From: CALGFH01 sp045807325
GTDB taxonomy: Bacteria; Actinomycetota; CALGFH01
DNA: 17,370 nucleotides
Assembly (NCBI GenBank): GCA_045807325.1
Contig: JBJMHP010000102.1
Span: 1 to 17,370, forward strand
Reading direction: 5' to 3'
Part shown: positions 12,406 to 17,370 of the stretch, piece by piece
Layout: each line of letters begins with the position of its first letter
Position numbering within the stretch: the stretch's first letter is position 1
Position numbers and translations under genes: made by a program
The notes under the pieces: generated by a model
Databases searched by the model: none
Told to the model about the DNA's origin: nothing
Seen by the model: the letters and a program-made list of their open reading frames with translations, nothing else

Positions 12406-13431
12406 CTAGGAACCGGCGAGCCAGGGGTCGAGGGCGGCGAGCCAGGGGTCGAGGGCCTCGCGGTGGAGGCTGTGGCCGGCGGGCAGAACCCGGGTGGTGC
12501 CGTCGCGGAGGGCTTCGACGGCGGCCTTGCGGTCAAGGCCGGTCAGGTTGGAGCCGAGCGCCTCCTCGGCCAGCAGCAGGAGGGTCGGGAGGTCGGCGGC
12601 GGCGAGCAGGGCGGCCAGGTCGAAGGCGACACCGCCGCGGAGGGCGGCGGCGACCGCCTGGCCGTCGCAGTCGGCCAGGTCGGAGACCCGGCGCTCGGCC
12701 TCGCCGGGCGGCCAGGTGGGGTTGGCCGCGTCCAGCTCGCGGCGGAGGGCCTCCGGGTCGGTGGCCGCGCGGCCGGTGTCGGCCTCGATGCCGGCGGCCA
12801 GCGCCGCCCAGTCGACCGAGGTCGAGCCGGGCGGGTCCTCCACCACCAGGCGACGCGCGAACCCGGGCCGGCGCCCGACCAGCTCCAGCGCCACCAGCGC
12901 CCCCAGCGAGTGGCCGACCAGCAGGTCGACCGGGTCGTCGCCGACCGTCTCGGCGACGTCGGCGGCCAGGTCGGCGACGGACAGCCCGGCCACGGTGCGG
13001 GGACTCGCCCCATGGCCACGCAGATCGACGGCCAGGACCTGGAAGCCCCGCCCGATCAGCGCCGGCCCCACCCGCCACCACGTCCGCGACGAGGAGCTCA
13101 CCCCATGAACCAGCACCGCCAGCGGCCGATGGGCCGGGGGCGGGTGGTCCTCGGACCCCTCGGCCAGGGGCCTGTGGTCCGAAGGCCCCTGGGCCAGGCG
13201 CCTGTGGACAGCCCCGCGCCCCTCCGGCGACGTTGGGCTACCCTCCCGAATCGGGGGCCCCGGTAACCGGGGCTGAGGTTGCCCGACGCCCATGGGGCGG
13301 GGTTGCCCGACGCCCATGGGCCCAGGTCCTCCGACACCCGGGGGCCCAGGTCCCACGACGCCTCCGGGCTCCCCCCCGCCCCGTGGCCCCGCTTCCTCCG
13401 CGCCCCACCTCCGGATGGCGAGCTTGGCCAC
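12406..13431 (-). CDS. Alpha/beta hydrolase with an in-frame repeat insertion near the N-terminus
   Basis: 341 residues from GTG at 13431, one base after the tldE stop, so translation is probably coupled. LAIRRWG (4-10) is the first strand; the next expected strand, PLAVLVHGVSSSSRTWW, begins only at residue 103. Residues 16-101 (about 13386-13129) are a Gly/Pro-rich stretch coming from repeat copy C and tandem repeats. Beyond it the fold is normal: HG oxyanion loop (109-110), AVDLRGHGAS (134-143), nucleophile elbow GHSLGA (Ser175) and the catalytic His320 in AGHSLHREAL. Without the insertion it would have about 255 residues, the usual size. Substrate unknown; esterase, lactonase or epoxide hydrolase are all possible. 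The last residues show a duplicated ALDPWLA. Confidence 0.85.
   Translation of the reverse strand: MAKLAIRRWGAEEAGPRGGGEPGGVVGPGPPGVGGPGPMGVGQPRPMGVGQPQPRLPGPPIREGSPTSPEGRGAVHRRLAQGPSDHRPLAEGSEDHPPPAHRPLAVLVHGVSSSSRTWWRVGPALIGRGFQVLAVDLRGHGASPRTVAGLSVADLAADVAETVGDDPVDLLVGHSLGALVALELVGRRPGFARRLVVEDPPGSTSVDWAALAAGIEADTGRAATDPEALRRELDAANPTWPPGEAERRVSDLADCDGQAVAAALRGGVAFDLAALLAAADLPTLLLLAEEALGSNLTGLDRKAAVEALRDGTTRVLPAGHSLHREALDPWLAALDPWLAGS
12416..12457. repeat. 21-bp tandem duplication at the 3' end of the hydrolase gene
   Basis: Two nearly identical 21-base units (12416-12436 and 12437-12457, differing only at the last base) repeat the residues ALDPWLA at the C-terminus of the hydrolase. The unit length keeps the frame, so it is probably a recent slippage duplication. 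Confidence 0.85.
13203..13275 (+). repeat. Dispersed palindromic repeat, copy C (inside hydrolase gene)
   Basis: TGTGGACAGCC (13203-13213), then GCGCCCCTCC, GGCTACCCTCCCGAATCGGG and a perfect 8-bp inverted repeat GCCCCGGT/ACCGGGGC, ending GGGGCTG at 13275. It matches copy A almost throughout. CCCGA/TCGGG is a second small palindrome within it. The core is antisense to the hydrolase gene yet stays open in that frame. The CCTGTGG opening is repeated upstream, near 13173 and 13200, within related GC-rich sequence. Confidence 0.7.
13277..13372. repeat. 24-bp tandem repeat, four units
   Basis: Units at 13277-13300, 13301-13324, 13325-13348 and 13349-13372 begin GGTT or GGTC and share a CGAC core. 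The first two share their first 20 or so bases exactly (GGTTGCCCGACGCCCATGGG); the others are diverged. They encode 8-residue repeats of the form GPMGVGQP in the hydrolase and directly follow repeat copy C. Confidence 0.85.
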
Positions 13432-13432
13432 C

Positions 13433-14782
13433 TCAGGCGCCGGCGACGGTCATCTCGCCGATCAGGAGGCTGGAGCCGCCGATCGAGCCGGTGGTGAAGC
13501 GGAGGTCGGAGCCGACGGCGTCGATGCCCTTGAGGATGTCGAGCAGCTGGGCGGCCACGGTCGCCTCCCTGACCGGCTCGGCCAGCTGGCCGTCGCGGAA
13601 CCACAGGCCGCTCACCCCGACCGAGAAGTCGCCGGTGATCGGGTTGGCGCCGGAGTGGACGCCGGACACGTCCTGGACGAGCAGGCCCTCGCCGGCCCGG
13701 GCCAGCAGGCCGGCCTGGTCGAGCTCGCCCGGCTCCAGGAACAGGTTGTGGGCCGAGACCCCGGGGGTGCTCTTGAACGAGCCCCGGCGGGCGTTGCCGG
13801 TCGAGCTGGCGTCGCCGTCGTCACGGGCCGCGGTGGCGGTGTTGTGCAGGAAGCACTGGAGCACGCCGTCGTCGATCAGCACCGTCCGGCGGGTGGGGAC
13901 GCCCTCGCCGTCGAACGGGGCCGCCCCGGGGCCGTCGACCAGGCGGCCGTCGTCGACCAGCCGCAGCCCGGCGGCGCCGACCTGCTGGCCGAGCCGGTCG
14001 GCGAACAGGCTGCGCCGCTTCTGCACCTCCTCGGCCGACAGCCCGGCCAGCAGCACCCCGAGCAGGCTGGGCGCCACCATCCGGTCGAACACCACCGGCA
14101 CCGTCCTGGTCGGCGGCTGGGCCGCCCCCAGCATGCGCACCGCCCGGTCGGCCGCCTCGCGGGCCACCGGGCCCGGGTCGAGGTCCTCCAGGGCGCGGGC
14201 GGCGTCCACCCCGTAGCCGACCTGGCTCTGGCCGTCCTCGGTGGCCATGGCGATCGACACGCACCAGGCGTGGGTGACCGCGAACGACCCCGAGACCCCC
14301 AGCGAGGAGGCGATCGCGACCTCGCCGACCACGTCGCCGTAGCGGGCCGACTCGACCTGGGTGACCTTGGGGTCGGCGGCCCGGGTGCGGGCCTCCAGGT
14401 CGAGGGCCAGGCTGACCTTGCGCTCGGGGTCGACCTCGGCCTGGCGGGTGTCGAACAGGCCGTCCAGGGCCTTGTAGGCGGCCGCCTCCGGGAGCACGTT
14501 GCCCGGGTCCTCCCCCGACACCTCCAGGTTGGCCCTGGCCTCGGCCAGGCACTCGCGCAGGCCGGCGTCGGAGAGGTCGGCGGTGTAGGCGTAGCCGAGG
14601 CGGCCGTCCTTGACCACCCTGACCCCGACGCCGCTGGAGGAGGCGGAGGTGAGCCGCTCGACCTCACCCTCATAGGCGCTGACCGAGGTCTCGGTGGTCA
14701 GCTCGGCGTAGGCCTCGACGCCCTCCCCGCCGGCCGCCTCGGCGGCCAGCCGCTCGACGATCGCGTCCAGCTCGACGGTCAT
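13433..14782 (-). CDS. pmbA: TldE/PmbA-family metalloprotease partner subunit
   Basis: 449 residues from ATG at 14782, which overlaps the tldD stop (ATGA). TldE forms a heterodimer with TldD and shapes the peptide channel; it has no zinc site of its own. Recognisable regions are TSVSAYEGEVERLTSASSSG (about 32-51), VRVVKDGRLGYAYTADLSD (about 54-72), PVVFDRMVAPSLLGVLL in mid-protein and the C-terminal SVGVSGLWFRDGQLAEPV and GSSLLIGEMTVAG. No HExxxH is present, as expected for TldE. The frame stays open upstream through tldD, but the overlap and the match to the family N-terminus fix this start. The hydrolase gene follows after one base. Confidence 0.93.
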   Translation of the reverse strand: MTVELDAIVERLAAEAAGGEGVEAYAELTTETSVSAYEGEVERLTSASSSGVGVRVVKDGRLGYAYTADLSDAGLRECLAEARANLEVSGEDPGNVLPEAAAYKALDGLFDTRQAEVDPERKVSLALDLEARTRAADPKVTQVESARYGDVVGEVAIASSLGVSGSFAVTHAWCVSIAMATEDGQSQVGYGVDAARALEDLDPGPVAREAADRAVRMLGAAQPPTRTVPVVFDRMVAPSLLGVLLAGLSAEEVQKRRSLFADRLGQQVGAAGLRLVDDGRLVDGPGAAPFDGEGVPTRRTVLIDDGVLQCFLHNTATAARDDGDASSTGNARRGSFKSTPGVSAHNLFLEPGELDQAGLLARAGEGLLVQDVSGVHSGANPITGDFSVGVSGLWFRDGQLAEPVREATVAAQLLDILKGIDAVGSDLRFTTGSIGGSSLLIGEMTVAGA

Positions 14783-16170
14783 GCCGGCCCTCCTGTCCCA
14801 CCGACGGTCATCTGGGAGATTCGCATGGTCGGGGCGCCGTTGCCGACCGGCACGCCCTGGCCCTCCTTGCCGCAGATGCCCTCCTTGACGGTGAAGTCGT
14901 CGCCGAGGGCGTCGACGGCCGCGACCACGCTGGGCCCGTCGCCGACCAGGTTGGCCCCGCGCACCGGGGTGGTCACCTCGCCGTTCTCGATCAGGTAGCC
15001 CTCGACCACCCCGAACACGAACTCGCCGGTGACCGGGTTGACCTGGCCACCACCGAGCGACTTGGCGTACAGGCCGCGTGGGGTCTGGCGGATGATCTCG
15101 TCCGGGTCGTCGCCGCCGGCCAGGATGTAGGTATTGGTCATGCGCGGGATCGGCACGTCGGCATAGGACTGGCGGCGGCCGTTGCCGGACGCCGGCAGCC
15201 CGAGCTGCCTGGCCCGGATCAGGTCGGTCAGGTAGTCGCTGCAGACCCCAGCCTCGAACAGCACGGTCCGCTGGGCCGGGGTGCCCTCGTCGTCGAAGGC
15301 GAACGACCCCCAGCCGCCCTCGACGGTGGCGTCGTCGACCCCGTTGAACCGCTCGTCCCCGATCCGCTGGCCCTGCTTGCCGGTGTAGACCGACGCCTCC
15401 TTGGCGATCAGGTCGGCCTCCATGCCGTGCCCGGAGGACTCGTGGAACAGCACCCCGCCGTTGCCGGAGGCGATCACCACCGGCATCTGGCCGGCCGGGG
15501 CCGGCCTGCTGGCCAGCATGGCCACGGCCCGCTCGGCCGCCTTGCGGGCCACCTCCTCGGGAGGGAACTCGTCCAGCAGCTCGAAGCCCATGGAGCGGCC
15601 GGGGCCGTCGAAGCCGGTCTGGACGACGCCGTCGCGGGCCGCCACCACCTGGACCACGAAGCGGGTCCGGACCCGGTCCTCCAGGGTCGAGAAGCCCTCG
15701 GAGTTGGCGATCAGGACCTGCTGGCGGACGTCGCCGTAGCCGGCGGTGACCTGGGCCACGGCCGGGTCGTGGCCGCGGGCGGCGGCGTCGGCCCGCCGGA
15801 CCAGCTCGGCCAGGGTGGTCCGCTGGACCCCGGCCGGGTCGACGGCCACCGGGTGGCGCACCGCGGGCTGGCGGCGGCGCAGGTCGCGGACCTCGGCCGC
15901 GGGAGGCTCGCGGAGGGCGGCGGCGGCCACCCGGGCCGCCTCCAGCAGGGCGTCGAGATCCAGCCGGTTGGTGTAGGCGTAGGCCGAGGCCGTGCCCTTC
16001 ACCACCCGGACCCCGGCGCCGCGGTCGCGGCCGGTGACCAGCTCCTCGACCCGCCGGTCCTCGAGCCGGATGTTGTGGGACAGGCGGTCCTCGGCGTACA
16101 CCTCGGCCCACTCCCCGCCGGTGGCCAGGGCGGCGCCCAGCACCTTGCGGACGACAGCGTCTTCGAGCAC
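14779..16170 (-). CDS. tldD: Zinc metalloprotease TldD
   Basis: 463 residues from GTG at 16170, supported by AAGGAG at 7-8 bases. TldD is the catalytic half of the TldD/TldE protease that degrades unfolded peptides and, in some bacteria, trims leader peptides of modified peptides such as microcin B17. The zinc motif HESSGH is at 243-248 (His243, Glu244, His248) in FHESSGHGMEADLIAKEAS, and the third ligand is Cys433 in EGICGKEGQGVPVGNGAP. The N-terminus VLEDAVVRKVLGAALATG and GVRVVKGTASAYAYTN are also typical. Residues near 110-130 (VRDLRRRQPAVRHPVAV) are the usual variable segment. It heads the tldD-tldE-hydrolase run. No RiPP precursor or modification enzyme is visible nearby, so a general housekeeping role is more likely here. 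Confidence 0.95.
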   Translation of the reverse strand: MLEDAVVRKVLGAALATGGEWAEVYAEDRLSHNIRLEDRRVEELVTGRDRGAGVRVVKGTASAYAYTNRLDLDALLEAARVAAAALREPPAAEVRDLRRRQPAVRHPVAVDPAGVQRTTLAELVRRADAAARGHDPAVAQVTAGYGDVRQQVLIANSEGFSTLEDRVRTRFVVQVVAARDGVVQTGFDGPGRSMGFELLDEFPPEEVARKAAERAVAMLASRPAPAGQMPVVIASGNGGVLFHESSGHGMEADLIAKEASVYTGKQGQRIGDERFNGVDDATVEGGWGSFAFDDEGTPAQRTVLFEAGVCSDYLTDLIRARQLGLPASGNGRRQSYADVPIPRMTNTYILAGGDDPDEIIRQTPRGLYAKSLGGGQVNPVTGEFVFGVVEGYLIENGEVTTPVRGANLVGDGPSVVAAVDALGDDFTVKEGICGKEGQGVPVGNGAPTMRISQMTVGGTGGPA

Positions 16171-16195
16171 GGCTCGCTCCTTCGGGGTTGCAGCG

Positions 16196-16236
16196 TGCTC
16201 CCGGCCGAGCCGGCCCGGGGGAGCCCGGTCATTGTA
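16196..16236 (-). promoter_or_regulatory. Candidate tldD promoter and structured leader
   Basis: On the minus strand TACAAT (16236-16231) is a good -10 hexamer about 60 bases before the tldD GTG. The leader that follows can fold: GGGAGC/GCTCCC arms enclose a GGCC...GGCC inner stem. No clear -35 box is seen, and the -10 overlaps the end of the epimerase-like gene (stop at 16229). Confidence 0.45.
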
Positions 16237-17164
16237 GAGGCCGGTCTCCACGGAACCAGGCCACCGTGCGCGCCACCGCCTCGGCGTGGGGGGTCGGGGC
16301 GGACGGCCCGAAGGCCCGCCGGAACTTCGACCAGTCGACCACATATGGGGCCTGGAACTCGTACAGGACCTCGCCGACCTCGCGGATCATGGGCGAGAGC
16401 AGGCCGGCCAGGCGGGTCATGGCGGCCGAGTTGGTGCCGATCCTGGACCGGCCGCCGCTGGCGGCGACCACCAGCTCGAGGAACTGGCGGCCGGTGAGCG
16501 GCTCGGCGGCCGGCAGGTGCCAGGCCTGGCCGTCGGCCTCCTCCCGCTCACCAAGGGTGGCCAGGCCGGCGGCCACGTCCTCCAGGTAGCTGAGGGTGTG
16601 GGGCTGGTCGAGGCGGCCCACCCAGCGCACCGTCCGGCCGGCCACGGCGGCGCGGAACAGGCGCTCGCCGGTGACGCTGGCCAGGCCGCCAGGGCCGTAG
16701 TAGTTGGACGCCCGGCCGATGGCCACGCGCAGCCGGCCCTGGCGGTGCAGGTCGAGCAGGCGCTCGGCCATCCGGGCCCTGGTCCGGCCCTTCGGGCCGG
16801 TGGCGGCGGCCGGGAGGTCCTCGGTGAGCGGGCCGCCGTGGGGGCCGTACAGGTAGAGATTGTCGGCCAGGACCAGCTTGGCCCCGGCGGCGGTCGCGCC
16901 CTCGGCGATCGCCTCGGTCAGAGGCGGGAAGGCGGCCGGCCAGTCGGTGTAGGGCGGCTGGGCGCAGTGATGGACAACGGCCGCCCCGGCGGCGGCCGCC
17001 TTGGCGCCGTCCGGGGTGGCGACGTCGGCGGCCAGGCGCTCGACCCCGGCCGGCACGGCCGCGTCCCCGGCCCGGTTGACGGCCCGCACCCGGTGCCCGC
17101 GGCGGGCCAGCTCCCGGACCAGGGCGCCCCCGATCCCTCCGCTGGCGCCAATGACGACGTGCAT
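16229..17164 (-). CDS. NAD(P)-dependent epimerase/dehydratase-like (atypical extended SDR)
   Basis: 311 residues from ATG at 17164; GGGAG lies about 8 bases before it. The N-terminus MHVVIGASGGIGGALVREL carries the GxxGxxG dinucleotide motif (6-12). VVHHCAQPPYTDW (about 63-75) and ADNLYLYGPHGG (about 99-110) are in extended-SDR positions, and RASNYYGPGG (about 151-160) is the typical substrate-side motif. The usual catalytic YxxxK is not seen at the expected place, where YLYGPHG lies; the protein is therefore an atypical SDR that could bind NAD(P) with altered chemistry. The C-terminal third is alpha-helical and substrate-binding. It is divergent from a TetR gene, and an operator-like site lies between, so it is probably controlled by that regulator. 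Substrate unknown. Confidence 0.85.
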   Translation of the reverse strand: MHVVIGASGGIGGALVRELARRGHRVRAVNRAGDAAVPAGVERLAADVATPDGAKAAAAGAAVVHHCAQPPYTDWPAAFPPLTEAIAEGATAAGAKLVLADNLYLYGPHGGPLTEDLPAAATGPKGRTRARMAERLLDLHRQGRLRVAIGRASNYYGPGGLASVTGERLFRAAVAGRTVRWVGRLDQPHTLSYLEDVAAGLATLGEREEADGQAWHLPAAEPLTGRQFLELVVAASGGRSRIGTNSAAMTRLAGLLSPMIREVGEVLYEFQAPYVVDWSKFRRAFGPSAPTPHAEAVARTVAWFRGDRPLQ

Positions 17165-17180
17165 CGGCCTGCTCCCTTCT

Positions 17181-17230
17181 ACAGTCGTTCACTGTTGTTA
17201 ATGATGTTAACTCTACCGTATGCTGTCAAC
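17181..17230. promoter_or_regulatory. Divergent tetR/epimerase promoters with two inverted repeats
   Basis: The 66-bp gap is much more AT-rich than the window. Perfect inverted repeats ACAGT-N5-ACTGT (17181-17195) and GTTAA-N5-TTAAC (17197-17211) sit side by side. Minus promoter: TTGACA (17229-17224), 17-base spacer, CATCAT (17206-17201). Plus promoter: TTGTTA (17195-17200), 18-base spacer, TATGCT (17219-17224), only 6 bases before the tetR ATG, so tetR is probably leaderless. The second repeat covers the minus -10 and most of the plus -35, where TetR binding would silence both genes. Confidence 0.7.
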
Positions 17231-17370
17231 ATGACGGAGACAGCGCCGCGGGTGCCACGGCGGGAGCGGGTCCGCCAGGCCACCGTGGACGAGATCAAGG
17301 CGGTGGCCAGGGCCCAGATGGCCGCCGAGGGAACGGCCGGGGTGACCCTGCGGGCGATCGCCCGCGAGAT
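17231..17370 (+). CDS. TetR-family transcriptional regulator, N-terminal fragment
   Basis: The frame runs from ATG at 17231 to the window edge, 46 full codons. RERVRQATVDEIKAVARAQM followed by AAEGTAGVTLRAIARE is the first two helices of a TetR DNA-binding domain: helix 1, the A..G...VT turn, and the start of the helix-turn-helix. The ATG is 6 bases after a -10 hexamer and lacks a Shine-Dalgarno, consistent with a leaderless message. It is divergent from the epimerase-like gene and the shared gap has an operator-like repeat, so autoregulation and repression of that gene are expected. The ligand-binding domain is outside the window. Confidence 0.88.
   Translation, partial: MTETAPRVPRRERVRQATVDEIKAVARAQMAAEGTAGVTLRAIARE

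Noticed and set aside
13277..13372. Regular 24-bp units as a CRISPR array
   Set aside because: Units are contiguous with no spacers and lie inside a coding frame; no cas genes are present.
13433..16111. A continuous minus-strand frame of almost 900 codons suggesting a TldD-TldE fusion
   Set aside because: The upstream part is tldD read out of frame and looks like GC-rich shadow sequence; the ATGA overlap and family N-termini show two separate genes.
1..17370. A biosynthetic, defence or secretion island
   Set aside because: The genes are mainly housekeeping or metabolic; no polymerase, nuclease-helicase, synthase, transposase or secretion-channel genes are visible.

Overview
This is a very GC-rich chromosomal stretch with strong G/C bias in third codon positions, frequent GTG starts, ATGA overlaps and leaderless-looking promoters. 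Together with the galU / MoeA(Glp) / moaC / mog cluster and the GlpR/SepX-like membrane protein, this suggests a high-GC actinomycete (Actinomycetota), probably a deep or uncultivated lineage. That placement is inference: there is no rRNA gene in the window. There are no tRNAs, CRISPR arrays or recognisable transposases.

Layout. (1) 1-977, minus: a 3-TM GlpR/SepX-like protein overlaps a translin-like gene that leaves the window. (2) 1063-1434, plus: a small orphan gene related to a domain found with phage prohead proteases. (3) 4813-1630, minus: galU, moeA/glp, moaC and mog form a tight operon-like run joining UDP-glucose supply and molybdenum cofactor synthesis. (4) 5567-4900, minus: a broken membrane-GAF-(GGDEF) signalling gene. 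(5) 5746-7272, plus: a proline-rich MinD/ParA-like ATPase. (6) 7343-9786, plus: FmdB-like zinc ribbon, methylthioadenosine phosphorylase and UppP. (7) 9850-10335, plus: a decayed lipoprotein. (8) A divergent pair shares a 43-bp promoter region: an SDR of the (3R)-hydroxyacyl-CoA dehydrogenase type (minus) and an alpha-methylacyl-CoA racemase (plus), both probably in acyl-CoA or branched-chain lipid metabolism. (9) 16170-12406, minus: tldD, tldE/pmbA and an alpha/beta hydrolase, closely coupled. (10) 17164-16229, minus: an NAD-dependent epimerase-like protein, divergent from a TetR regulator that leaves the right edge, with an operator-like inverted repeat between them.

The most unusual signal is a dispersed repeat with a core of about 60-75 bp, beginning TGTGGACAGCC and containing GGCTACCCTCCC (or GGCTAGGCTCCC) followed by GC-rich inverted repeats. 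Three related copies are visible. One lies between convergent genes (1513-1584). The other two lie, in frame, inside protein-coding genes: UppP (about 129 extra residues) and the alpha/beta hydrolase (about 86 extra residues). All three copies are next to short tandem repeats (18, 15 and 24 bp units). This looks like a palindromic element that is tolerated inside conserved genes as a low-complexity linker, similar in principle to the Rickettsia palindromic elements.
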